Origin: a virus
Length of the DNA stretch: 64,000 nucleotides
Virus record (IMG/VR): IMGVR_UViG_3300044712_001906
Span: 1-64,000 of that record
Reading direction: 5' to 3' (one strand)
Within the stretch, counting starts at the first letter, position 1; the number at the start of each line of letters is the position of its first letter. The translations under genes were made by a program, and so were the position numbers. The notes below the pieces were generated by a model, which saw nothing but the letters and a program-made list of their open reading frames with translations, was not told the DNA's origin and did no database searches. This document shows, in pieces, positions 6,728-14,114 of the stretch.

Positions 6728-6972
6728 CGCGCGAAGCTCACGCGCGAGTGGAACGTGGCGGTGTACTTGGCCTCGCCCTCATCGCACTCCTGCAAGAAGA
6801 ACGTGCCGGCACCGCAAACCTCCACCCCGAACGTGTAGGCCGCGATCAAGGTGTCGAACGCTCCGGCCACGGAGGCGTCCTTGATCACCAAGAACTTGCC
6901 CCGGTGCTGCGCGACCAGCTCGGCCTGGTGCTCTCGATACCAGGCGAACTCGTCCTGAAGGGTGCGTGCCAT
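6724..6972 (-). CDS. DUF5678-like protein (82 aa)
   Basis: The ATG at 6972 is chosen over an upstream one because the first 22 residues of the longer frame are Arg/Gly-rich and lack the family pattern. The sequence WYREHQAELVAQHRGKFLVI followed by a helix resembles the small DUF5678 family, recalled as a frequent neighbour of aspartic proteases. The gene is coupled to the retropepsin gene by ATGA and divergent from the early operon at 7251. The two products may act together, for example as substrate or regulator and protease; this is inference. Confidence 0.65.
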   Translation of the reverse strand: MARTLQDEFAWYREHQAELVAQHRGKFLVIKDASVAGAFDTLIAAYTFGVEVCGAGTFFLQECDEGEAKYTATFHSRVSFAR

Positions 6973-7155
6973 CGCTACTCCTGACCGCGAGCGGCAGCGG
7001 TCCATTTGAAGATGGCGCCCTAAGCATCGCCCTGTCAAGGCACCATCCGGCTACTCCCGCCCGCCAGCCACGCCAATCGGTGAGTCCACGCTGACCTCCG
7101 TGGCCGCCGAGCCTAACACCCGCCGCCAGCCCGGAGCGAGGCGATCTGCGGCGGG

Positions 7156-7207
7156 GTAGCTGGCCGCTACTTTTCTTGTTGACATAGCCACGGGCTACAT
7201 GCACACT
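7156..7207 (+). promoter_or_regulatory. Early rightward promoter region with two inverted repeats
   Basis: A perfect -35 TTGACA lies at 7179..7184; the -10 at 17-base spacing (7202..7207, CACACT) is weak. Two perfect short palindromes flank it: GTAGC-N5-GCTAC at 7156..7170 and TAGCC-N3-GGCTA at 7185..7197. The arrangement suggests repressor control of the long rightward operon. The rest of 6973..7250 shows no gene. A GTAGC hairpin followed by TTTTCTT could alternatively act as a weak terminator. Confidence 0.5.
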
Positions 7208-7250
7208 CCCCCTCAGGTCGCCCATCCCGGGCGCCACGGGAGACGCAGCC

Positions 7251-7475
7251 ATGCCCAGCACCCCGACCACCGCGCAGCTCGTCGCGGGCCTCCACGGCTC
7301 CGACCTGGCGCGCAGCATCCGAGCTCCGCGCCGCGCTGACCTGCGCTCGGCCCTCGCCGAAGCCGCCTCCATCTTCCAGGACCACCTCGACCATCCGGGC
7401 CAGTACCCGCTGCTCCATGCGAGCACGCGCGTCGCCGCTGGATGCTTCGGGCCGGCGTTCGGGGGTGCGCGGTGA
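7251..7475 (+). CDS. Hypothetical early protein (74 aa)
   Basis: This is the first gene of the rightward early operon, with a GGGAGAC ribosome binding site before the ATG. The product is 74 residues, helical (DLRSALAEAASIFQDHLDHP) and without a recognised domain. Its stop overlaps the next GTG as GTGA. The leading position of such genes often marks host-takeover or regulatory proteins, but nothing here shows which. Confidence 0.6.
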   Translation: MPSTPTTAQLVAGLHGSDLARSIRAPRRADLRSALAEAASIFQDHLDHPGQYPLLHASTRVAAGCFGPAFGGAR

Positions 7476-7897
7476 ACGCTGCTCTCGAGGTTCAGGCCAA
7501 CCGCTACCGACGCTACTGGTCCGCTGACGACGTGGAGGAGCTTGTGTCTGCCATCGGCCATGCCCTGGCGCATCACCAGCTCGCACAGCAGTCCGACCTC
7601 GGAAACCCGGGCGCCGGAGGCGTCGCGCTCGCCAGGTGGTCGGTCCTCGGCGGACACATCGGACGCACGCCGAAGGGCGCCTACGACAAGGCGTGCCAGG
7701 GCAGGCGCTTCGCACCAAACTGGGACGAGCGCGTTGAGGCCGCGCGCCTCGCCGAGCTCGAGCGCATCGCTCTTCGGGCCGCGATTCCGGCGGTGCCTCT
7801 TCCGACAGTGACGCCGAACGTCGCCAGCGCGCTCGCTGACCTTCGTCAGGCCAAGGTGCTCGTCGCCAGGGCGCTCGCCGCGCTGGGTGCCGAGTGA
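7472..7897 (+). CDS. Hypothetical early protein (141 aa)
   Basis: The GTG at 7472 overlaps the preceding stop. The 141 residues start with RYRRYWSADDVEELVSAIGH, a helical segment, and contain YDKACQGRRFAPNWDERVEA followed by a long Ala/Leu-rich helix that may form a coiled coil (about 85 to 141). No named domain is evident. Coupled downstream to 7894..8091 by GTGA. Confidence 0.6.
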   Translation: MNAALEVQANRYRRYWSADDVEELVSAIGHALAHHQLAQQSDLGNPGAGGVALARWSVLGGHIGRTPKGAYDKACQGRRFAPNWDERVEAARLAELERIALRAAIPAVPLPTVTPNVASALADLRQAKVLVARALAALGAE

Positions 7898-8091
7898 ACG
7901 CCCCTCGGTACGCCAATCCCATCACCAGCGCCGAGCAGCGGATGCTGGACGTTTTCCACGCCGCCGACTGCGCGCGCTTCCACGTGCACGAGCTCTCCAA
8001 CCTGCAGCGCATCTTCGTCGACGGCTTCCGGAACGACGTCAGGCTCGCCACGGAGCTGCCCATCATGCAGCTCACAGCGGACACCAAGTAG
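7894..8091 (+). CDS. Hypothetical early protein (65 aa)
   Basis: A 65-residue product, GTG start overlapping the previous stop. It is rich in aromatic and charged residues (MLDVFHAADCARFHVHELSN). No domain is recognised. The 167 bases that follow hold no gene; they contain a GC-rich inverted repeat (GGCCCCGG / CCGGGGCC) and end in AGGAGACACC before the next ATG, so a fresh transcript or an attenuator there is possible. Confidence 0.55.
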   Translation: MNAPRYANPITSAEQRMLDVFHAADCARFHVHELSNLQRIFVDGFRNDVRLATELPIMQLTADTK

Positions 8092-8258
8092 CAGGCCCCG
8101 GCTTCCTCTCCATGGGCCGCGTCGTCGGCCCCAAGCCCTCTCCCGGGGCCTCGCAAGGTGGACAGGGAGGAGAGGGCAACGACCGGCGCCGCGGCGTCGC
8201 CGAAAGTGCCACCCTGTAGAGAGGGGGCACGCCGATCCTTCACCACGCAGGAGACACC

Positions 8259-9260
8259 ATGAGCACCGAGATTGCCACCGGAACTGTCATGCGAGGCTTC
8301 GGCGGGACCGAGATGGCCCGCACCGCCGAGACCGCGATTTCTGCCGCGGCTGCCGCAGCGAAGGCGGCCGTCGAGGCGCGCTACGCCGTCGCCATCGCTC
8401 GTCCCCGCGACGTCGACCAGGCGCGCGTCAAGCTCCTCGCCGCGTGCGCTCGGCCTCACTTCGCGAAGGCGGCGGAATATGCTGTCCCGCGCGGTGGGAA
8501 GACGATCACCGGCGCCACGGTGCGTTTCATCGAGGCTGCCATCGGCGCGCTCGGCAACATCAGCGTCGAGTCGACGGTCCTCTATGAGGACGACACCAAG
8601 CGGATCGTCCGCGTCACGGCGACCGACCTCGAGACCAACATCGCATGGTCCTCTGAGGCCGCGGTGTCCAAGACGGTCGAGCGCAAGGCCCGAAAGAACA
8701 ACAAGACGCAGCAGTGGGAGGCGCCTGCGGGCGACGTGCTCGGCGAGAGGCTGAACTCCTACGGCGACACCGTCTACATCATGCGGGCCACGGACGAGGA
8801 GGTCGAGATGGCCGTTGCCGCTCGGGTCGCTCGCGTCGGGCGATCGCTCGCGACCAAGCTCATCCCCGCCGACCTCATCGACGAGGGCCTCGAGAAGTGC
8901 CGCGCGGTGCTGCACGCCGACGACGCCCAGGACCCCGCCCAGGCGCGGAACAAGCTCGTCGACGCCTTCGCTGGCATCGGAGTCCAGCCGGCCGACCTCG
9001 CGCGCTACCTCGGGCACCCGCTCGCCTCGGCGTCGCCCGCCGAGCTGCGGGAGCTGCGTCCGCTCTACGCCGCGATCCGCGACGGAGAGACGACGATCGC
9101 CGCTGCCATCGCTGGGCGCAACGCCGACGTGATCGACGTCGAGCCCGAGTCCGGTCCGCAGGCCAGCGCGCAGACCGCTCCTCCCCAGGCTGGACAGCGC
9201 GCCCGCCGCCAGCCCGCCCCGGCGCCTCAGGCCATGGCGGACGCCGAGGAGGCGCCGTGA
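8259..9260 (+). CDS. Phage conserved protein, putative recombinase / single-strand annealing type
   Basis: This 333-residue protein has an Ala-rich N-terminal helix (ETAISAAAAAAKAAVEARYA) and the phage-conserved segments IARPRDVDQARVKLLAACAR, GATVRFIEAAIGALGNI and GDTVYIMRATDEEVE. I recall these from uncharacterised recombination-region phage proteins. The C-terminal QARNKLVDAFAGIGVQPADL and the helix after it resemble the end region of RecT-like annealing proteins. A disordered Gln/Pro/Ala tail follows. A role in strand annealing or recombination is inferred from this pattern and from the adjacent SbcC-like ATPase. ATG with an AGGAGACACC ribosome binding site; its stop is overlapped by the next gene (GTGA). 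Confidence 0.6.
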   Translation: MSTEIATGTVMRGFGGTEMARTAETAISAAAAAAKAAVEARYAVAIARPRDVDQARVKLLAACARPHFAKAAEYAVPRGGKTITGATVRFIEAAIGALGNISVESTVLYEDDTKRIVRVTATDLETNIAWSSEAAVSKTVERKARKNNKTQQWEAPAGDVLGERLNSYGDTVYIMRATDEEVEMAVAARVARVGRSLATKLIPADLIDEGLEKCRAVLHADDAQDPAQARNKLVDAFAGIGVQPADLARYLGHPLASASPAELRELRPLYAAIRDGETTIAAAIAGRNADVIDVEPESGPQASAQTAPPQAGQRARRQPAPAPQAMADAEEAP

Positions 9261-10966
9261 ACGCGCCCTCCGTCAGCACGCGCTCGATGATCTCCGAGGT
9301 CACCATTGAGGGCCTCGGACCGACCGAGGCTGCCGTGCTCCAGCTCGGCCAGTCCGATCTGATGGTCGTCTCGGGTGAGAGCGAGTGCGGCAAGTCGACG
9401 CTCCTCGAGGCGATCTGTTTCTGCCTCTGGGGCCGCTCCTCCGACGGCTCGGCCTTCCCAGTCGAGGCCGTGCGCGACGGGTGGGAAGCGGCGACCGTCA
9501 TCGTGCGCACCGCCAAGGGCACCGAGTTCAAGCGCGTGCTCTCGAGGAGCCGCGCCATCACCCGCGAGTGCCAGAAGGGCGGCGAGACGCACCGCCCGAC
9601 CCGCGAGGACGACTGGCGCGCACTCCTCGGCCCGCTGTCAGACGACGTGCTCGGCCGCGCGATCCTCGTGCCGTTCGCGTGGCAGGCGCTGGCAAACGGG
9701 CCGGGCGGAGGGCGACCGCTGCGCGACCTCCTCGCTCGGCTGCTCCCTCCGGTCGACCTCCGAGCGATCGTGGCCGAGCAGGTCGAGGTCCACGACGGCG
9801 ACAGCGTCGACGAGAAAGGCGTGTCGGCCCAGCGCGCCGAGGAGCGAAAGCACGCCGAGCAGTGCCGCGGCAAGGTGAGCCACCTGCGCGGCGAGCGTGA
9901 CGCCGCCGCGTGCGCGGTGCCTGTCGGCCCGTCCCACGCCGAGGTCGACGAGGCGCGGACGCTTCTCGCGGTCGCCGAGGCATGGCGCGAGCACGATGCC
10001 GCGAAGAAGCTCGGCGCCGCCGCCGAGCGCTGGGACGCGCAGCTCGCCGCGCTCGGACCCGAGACGCCCGAGCCGCCGGTCGCGTCGCCCGCTGAGGCGG
10101 ACGCAGCACACCGGGCCTTCGAGGCGTCGGGCATCCGGCTGGCCGCGGCCGAGACCGCGCTGCAGCGCGCCAGCAAGGCCTTCGACAAGGCGCAGGCAGG
10201 GACGTGCCACGCCTGCGGCCAGTCGCTCCCCGAGGGTGCGATCGGGGCCGCAGCCGACGCGCTCCGCGCTGCCGAGCTCGCGGTCGCGTCCGCCAAGGAA
10301 GCCCACGGCGCCGCCGGTGACGCCCGCACCCGCACGCGCCTCGCCTATGAGGCCGCGTGCGTGACCTCGCGAGCGTGGGCTGACACCGCCCGCCGCCGCA
10401 AGTCGCTCGGGCAGCGCCCCGAGGCGCCCGCGGTGGTCGAGCCGGACCTGCCGCAGCCGACGGCCGCCCAGGTCGCGGCGGCGAAGGCGACGATCTCCGA
10501 CGCGGAGCGGGCGGTCGGCGCCGCCGGCGAGCAGGACCGCCGCCGCGCTCGGGTGGCGGAGCAACTCGCGCAGGCGGAGCGCGACCTCTCCGACTCCGAG
10601 GGCGAGCTGCGCCGCCTCGAGCTGCTCCTCGACGCGGTTCGCCGCGCGCCGTCGGTCGCAGCCAGACGCCAGCTCGACGCGATCGGCGACCTTGGCCCCG
10701 TGCGCATCGAGTTCCCCGAGGGGGACAAGGCGGACGCCATCCGCGTGCTCCTCGACGGCCGCCCCTGGTGGCTTGCGTCAACTGGCCGGCAGATCGTCGG
10801 CGACGTGTGGCTTCGTGCCTGCATCCGGCGCCTCGCGCGCTGGCCGTGGATGCCGATCGTCGTCGACCGCGTGCAGGACGTGGCCGGGCAGGACGTGCCG
10901 GAGTGCCGGCCGGCGATCTGGCTGCGCACGTGCGAGGGGCCTCTGACGGTGGAGGACATGCCATGA
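9257..10966 (+). CDS. SbcC/Rad50-like AAA ATPase with zinc hook
   Basis: A 569-residue protein with Walker A GESECGKST at 40 to 48, two Ala/Glu/Arg-rich coiled-coil arms and a CHAC (C317-x-x-C320) zinc-hook at the apex. A C-terminal ATPase lobe ends in PIVVDRVQDV, the Walker B position. In the family the Walker B Asp is followed by a catalytic Glu; here Arg follows, so hydrolysis may be slow or lost. The coiled coil is short for Rad50. No SbcD/Mre11 nuclease is adjacent, but a phosphoesterase lies in the late region. It probably organises or processes DNA ends with the upstream annealing-like protein. The GTG start overlaps the previous stop. Confidence 0.8.
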   Translation: MNAPSVSTRSMISEVTIEGLGPTEAAVLQLGQSDLMVVSGESECGKSTLLEAICFCLWGRSSDGSAFPVEAVRDGWEAATVIVRTAKGTEFKRVLSRSRAITRECQKGGETHRPTREDDWRALLGPLSDDVLGRAILVPFAWQALANGPGGGRPLRDLLARLLPPVDLRAIVAEQVEVHDGDSVDEKGVSAQRAEERKHAEQCRGKVSHLRGERDAAACAVPVGPSHAEVDEARTLLAVAEAWREHDAAKKLGAAAERWDAQLAALGPETPEPPVASPAEADAAHRAFEASGIRLAAAETALQRASKAFDKAQAGTCHACGQSLPEGAIGAAADALRAAELAVASAKEAHGAAGDARTRTRLAYEAACVTSRAWADTARRRKSLGQRPEAPAVVEPDLPQPTAAQVAAAKATISDAERAVGAAGEQDRRRARVAEQLAQAERDLSDSEGELRRLELLLDAVRRAPSVAARRQLDAIGDLGPVRIEFPEGDKADAIRVLLDGRPWWLASTGRQIVGDVWLRACIRRLARWPWMPIVVDRVQDVAGQDVPECRPAIWLRTCEGPLTVEDMP

Positions 10967-11250
10967 CCAACGCCCGCAACATCAAGTGCGGCTGCATCGG
11001 CGGATGCGGGTGCACGTGGCGGATGGCGCGGGAGTGGATCCGCCGCGCGCGCGCCTCCTACCTGACCTGCCCGAGCTGCCACGGGCTCGCTCGGGAGGGT
11101 GAGCCGGCCAAGACGATCGACCCGCAGACGAAGGCGCTCATCGGGCGGATCTGCGAGCGCGTGGCGGAGGACTGCGCGCGGCTCCTCAATCCGGACCGGC
11201 AGGCGGAGCGTGACGCGCTGAGGGCGCGGTTCATGGGGGTGAGGGCGTGA
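10963..11250 (+). CDS. Cys-rich small protein (95 aa)
   Basis: The ATG overlaps the ATPase stop (ATGA). The N-terminal half is Cys-rich: IKCGCIGGCGCTW, then LTCPSCHG, giving several C-x-C/C-x-x-C pairs suited to zinc or another metal. A helical C-terminal half follows (IGRICERVAEDCARLL). It may be a zinc-ribbon accessory to the ATPase, but this rests only on the coupling. Confidence 0.6.
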   Translation: MTNARNIKCGCIGGCGCTWRMAREWIRRARASYLTCPSCHGLAREGEPAKTIDPQTKALIGRICERVAEDCARLLNPDRQAERDALRARFMGVRA

Positions 11251-11813
11251 AGCCTTCGCTGCTCACCATCATCGAGCCCGTCCTCGAGAGCGGTCCGATC
11301 CTCGCGTGGTACCTGCGTGCCGAAGCTGGCAGACGGAGCCACTCCGTCATGCTGACCTTCGGGCCAGAGGGGACCACGATCGCGGGCGACCTCGTCAGCA
11401 CGGGCTGGACGTACCGCGGCGGAAGCCTCCGATGGTTCGCCGCCGACATGGCTCCGAGCTACCTCGCGGGGAAGTTCCTGCCCCGGGTCTGGTCGAAGAA
11501 GGCCGCCGAGGACTACTGCGCCGACCTGCTGGGCCGTCAGGGCGAAGATGCGTTGCCGTATGACGCCCGGATGGCCCTCGAGGATGCCAAGGCGGATGGC
11601 GACTGGTCAGAAGTGGCATGGGTGCCCGTTGCGACGGCCCTTCGAGACATCGGCTTCGACTGCGAGGAAGTGGCTCCGTCGTACCGACCGGACGAGTGCG
11701 ACTCGGAGACGCTCGCCGCGATCCATGGAGCGTTCAGGTGCCTCTTCTGGGAGCGGTGGGCGAGCATCGACGCGGCGGGGCAGCCGAGCAGGCGCATCGG
11801 GGGTGTGGCATGA
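11247..11813 (+). CDS. Hypothetical early protein (188 aa)
   Basis: GTG start overlapping the previous stop. The protein looks alpha/beta with WYLRAEAGRRSHSVMLTFGP early on, a Trp-rich middle (GWTYRGGSLRWFAADMAPSY) and an acidic C-terminal half. I recognise no family, signal peptide or membrane span. Coupled to the Xre regulator by ATGA. Expression with the recombination genes suggests a DNA-metabolism or host-interaction role, without direct evidence. Confidence 0.6.
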   Translation: MKPSLLTIIEPVLESGPILAWYLRAEAGRRSHSVMLTFGPEGTTIAGDLVSTGWTYRGGSLRWFAADMAPSYLAGKFLPRVWSKKAAEDYCADLLGRQGEDALPYDARMALEDAKADGDWSEVAWVPVATALRDIGFDCEEVAPSYRPDECDSETLAAIHGAFRCLFWERWASIDAAGQPSRRIGGVA

Positions 11814-12208
11814 ACCTCGGCGAGAACGTGAAGCGCCTGCGGGAGCGGGCGGGGATGACGCAGACTGACCTGTCGAAGCGCTCAGGGCTCGACCGAGCGC
11901 ACATCTCGAAGATTGAGTCCGGCGATCGCGGAGCGTCCGTGCTCGCGCTCATCGCCCTCGCCGACATCTTCGACGTCTCCCTCGACGAGCTCGTCGGCCG
12001 CACCCACGTCCCCGTCCGCCATGCCGTTGTCACGCTCGAGGGGGTGGTGACGAGCGTTGGCACGTTCGACCGCGCGAAGGCCCCCGGCATGGAGCTCGAC
12101 ACCGCCGAGGGGAGCTTGACGCTGGATCTGCCAGAGGACTCGGTCCGAGCCATCGCGACGCAGCTCTACCGGCGCGTGCGGCTCACGGTGGAGGTGCTCG
12201 ATGGCTGA
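11810..12208 (+). CDS. Xre-family regulator with C-terminal domain (132 aa)
   Basis: Residues 1 to 62 form a clear helix-turn-helix (RLRERAGMTQTDLSKRSGLD, then RAHISKIESGDRG and a SLDELVGR end). The remaining 70 residues are beta-rich and may bind a ligand or oligomerise. It has no S24 or protease domain. It could regulate the rightward operon from within, for example at the palindromes near 7156..7197. ATG overlaps the upstream stop; eight bases overlap the DUF5131 remnant downstream. Confidence 0.8.
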   Translation: MNLGENVKRLRERAGMTQTDLSKRSGLDRAHISKIESGDRGASVLALIALADIFDVSLDELVGRTHVPVRHAVVTLEGVVTSVGTFDRAKAPGMELDTAEGSLTLDLPEDSVRAIATQLYRRVRLTVEVLDG

Positions 12209-13001
12209 CACCGCGATCGCTTGGACGGACCGCGTCTGGAACCCCACCGTGGGCTGCGCAAACGTGCGTGATTTGGTGTGCAATGCAATGCGTGAACAGA
12301 GAGCAAATCATCCTGTCAATCGTGGCCGCTGGGGAACTGGAGATCGACCCTCAGGGCAGGATCTGGCGCGTAGCGAAGCGGGGAGGCCGGCCGGATCGCG
12401 GCTCCTACGCGACGAGGTCGTGCACACGAGTGCGCGGAGAGTACCCGGCGAGGGGCGGCTACCTCTTGGTGACGACGACGATTTGCGGCGTCAAGACCAT
12501 TGCGAGCGCGCATCGAGTAGTCTGGACACACCTGTACGGCCCGATTCCGGAAGGACTGACGATCAACCACAAGAACGGCGTGAAGGACGACAACCGCCCC
12601 GAGAACTTGGAACTGGCGACCTACTCGGATCAGCGGCGGCACGCGATCGATGTACTGAACGTGCAGCGCAACCACCCTATCGGGGTCAAGAACCCCAAGA
12701 CGCATCTGACAGAGGAGGATGTGCGGCGGATTCGTCAGTTGCGAGCGGCGGGAGTGCTGGCGAAGGAACTGGCACAACAGTACGGCCTTTGCGCCCAAGC
12801 GGTCTCCGCGATCTGCACAGGGCGCACCTGGGCGCACGTCTGACCTGGCTCGCGCGCATCGTCTGGCAGTGCCAGGACGCCGGAGTGCCGGTCTTCGTGA
12901 AGCAGGACAGCGGCCCTCGCCCCGGGATGCAGGGACGCATTCCCGACGAGCTCTGGGCGCTCAAGCAGTTCCCGGTGACCGAGATGGAGGTGCCGTTTTG
13001 A
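12201..13001 (+). pseudogene. DUF5131 (phage Gp37/Gp68-like) gene, disrupted and internally replaced
   Basis: The first 22 residues (MADTAIAWTDRVWNPTVGCA) match the start of DUF5131 proteins. The last 50 or so (QDAGVPVFVKQDSGPRPG to the end) match the C-terminal end, where intact members have a G-V-P-F-F-x-K-Q segment. The roughly 150 residues expected between, with the Cys cluster after the N-P-x-x-G-C start, are absent. In their place lies an HNH endonuclease gene in another frame. By chance or selection this frame stays open through the insert, so a 266-residue hybrid with a low-complexity Arg/Gly/Ser middle could be made. It is unlikely to keep the family function. Confidence 0.7.
12283..12843 (+). 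CDS. HNH homing endonuclease
   Basis: The protein (about 186 residues) contains VVWTHLYGPIPEGLTINHKN followed by DDNRPENLELAT, the His-Asn-His catalytic core of HNH_3 endonucleases. A C-terminal helix-turn-helix (HLTEEDVRRIRQLRAAGVLA, then QAVSAICTG) resembles the DNA-recognition modules of homing enzymes. The start is uncertain: GTG 12268, ATG 12283 and GTG 12292 are all in frame and none has a good ribosome binding site. The DNA is visibly less GC-rich than its flanks, fitting recent transfer. It sits inside a DUF5131 gene and appears to have replaced the middle of it. Confidence 0.85.
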   Translation: MQCVNREQIILSIVAAGELEIDPQGRIWRVAKRGGRPDRGSYATRSCTRVRGEYPARGGYLLVTTTICGVKTIASAHRVVWTHLYGPIPEGLTINHKNGVKDDNRPENLELATYSDQRRHAIDVLNVQRNHPIGVKNPKTHLTEEDVRRIRQLRAAGVLAKELAQQYGLCAQAVSAICTGRTWAHV

Positions 13002-13459
13002 CCACCGACTGCAAGTGCATCCTCATCATCGGAGACGACACCGACGCCGAGGCCAACATCCTCCACCGCGCGGGCCACGGCGTCATCCAGTCCGCCCTCC
13101 GCGACAACACGTGGCAGGGCTCGCTCAAGGACGTGGACGTCGTCGTGGCGGTCGACGCCTACAACGGCGACGCGCGCGTGTGGTGGATCGCGGGCTATGT
13201 CAGTGGGCGCACCGGATGCCCCGCCATCGCGGTCTCCACCCTCAAGACCGTGCCGTTCGGGTGGATCCACGTGAGCCAGTCCGGCCTGGCAGAAGCGGTC
13301 GACAAGTCCCGCTTCGCCGAGCCCCCGAGGCGGCGCATCATCGACGCTCGGAGGGCCATCGACGACGCGATCCGCGAGGCAGAGCGAGCCATCGGAGTCG
13401 CGCACCGCATCGCGGGTGACGCGCTCGACGAGCTCCTCGACGGTGAGGGCGGCAAGTGA
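12998..13459 (+). CDS. Hypothetical early protein, TIR-like or nucleotide-fold sized (153 aa)
   Basis: The start is a TTG overlapping the preceding stop (TTGA), the only start that keeps the coupling. The sequence CILIIGDDTDAEANILHRAG, then VDVVVAVDAYNGDARVWWIAG and FGWIHVS, looks like alternating strands and helices of a Rossmann-like fold, but no family is identified. The C-terminal third is a long Arg/Ala/Glu helix. Coupled to a 37-aa ORF by GTGA. Confidence 0.6.
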   Translation: MTTDCKCILIIGDDTDAEANILHRAGHGVIQSALRDNTWQGSLKDVDVVVAVDAYNGDARVWWIAGYVSGRTGCPAIAVSTLKTVPFGWIHVSQSGLAEAVDKSRFAEPPRRRIIDARRAIDDAIREAERAIGVAHRIAGDALDELLDGEGGK

Positions 13460-13569
13460 CCTGCGCCTGTACCATCATCGCGCTCGGCCGCGACCTCGTC
13501 GGGCTCGTTGCGCTCGGGATCTACCTCTCAGCCGTGGCCCTCGAGGCTGCGATCGGAGGTGACCAGTGA
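13456..13569 (+). CDS. 37-residue single-span membrane peptide
   Basis: A short frame opens with a GTG that overlaps the previous stop (GTGA) and ends in a TGA overlapped by the next GTG, so it fits exactly into the coupled operon. The peptide is hydrophobic in its centre (DLVGLVAL and IYLSAVAL), predicting one membrane span. The perfect double overlap is the main evidence. Confidence 0.5.
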   Translation: MTCACTIIALGRDLVGLVALGIYLSAVALEAAIGGDQ

Positions 13570-14114
13570 ACTCCCAGAGCTTCGCAGGCCTGGCGCTGCA
13601 GGCCTCCATCCACGCCGGGGGGCAGCGCGCCCTCGCCCGCCAGATCATGCGCGACGCGTCGAGTGTCTCGCGCTGGATGAAGGGCAAGGAGTGCGTCCCG
13701 CGCTGCGTCGTCATGGCGCTTCAATCCGTTCTCGCTGGTCCTGAGCGCGTCTGCGCGGCGTCGCGTGACATCTCCGCTTGTGGCAAGTTGGAGACGCGAG
13801 AGTCGACAATCGGCGACCTCGAGTCGGCTCTCGGGCACTACGACGCGGCGAACTGCCGAGGGGCGCAGGCCCGACGCGCCATCGTCCGCGCGTGCCTGGT
13901 CGACTTCACGCCCAAGACGCTCGTGCGAGCCGTCATGCACGACGGCACCAAGGCATCATGGCTGCGGCTCAAGGCGGGCGACCTGACGCCAGACCAGCTC
14001 GCGCGGCTCGTGAGCATTGGCCGCGACGTGCTTCCCCGCATGCGCGACGCGCTCCAGGCGCCGCCGATCGATCCGTGGGTGCGTCCGTCCGACGCGCGGG
14101 AGGGGATGGTATGA
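13566..14114 (+). CDS. Putative helix-turn-helix protein (182 aa)
   Basis: Residues 12 to 45 (GGQRALARQIMRDASSVSRW and the following MKGKECVP) look like a helix-turn-helix of Cro/YdaS type. A repeated, related segment around 120 to 160 (WLRLKAGDLTPDQLARLVSI) may be a second DNA-binding unit. Family assignment is weak. The GTG overlaps the 37-aa ORF stop and its own stop overlaps the next ATG. Likely an early regulator. Confidence 0.55.
   Translation: MNSQSFAGLALQASIHAGGQRALARQIMRDASSVSRWMKGKECVPRCVVMALQSVLAGPERVCAASRDISACGKLETRESTIGDLESALGHYDAANCRGAQARRAIVRACLVDFTPKTLVRAVMHDGTKASWLRLKAGDLTPDQLARLVSIGRDVLPRMRDALQAPPIDPWVRPSDAREGMV

Noticed and set aside
7156-7177. Rho-independent terminator before the early operon
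   Set aside because: The hairpin stem is only five base pairs and no gene reads into it from the left; an operator is more likely.
8714-9256. In-frame upstream extension of the ATPase
   Set aside because: The extra 181 residues are Arg/Gly-rich and lie over the recombinase-like gene; the GTG at 9257 with GTGA coupling fits better.
12267-12843. Group I intron or intein in the DUF5131 gene
   Set aside because: The flanking parts do not add up to a full DUF5131 protein and the HNH frame differs from the flanking frame, so neither RNA nor protein splicing would restore the gene.
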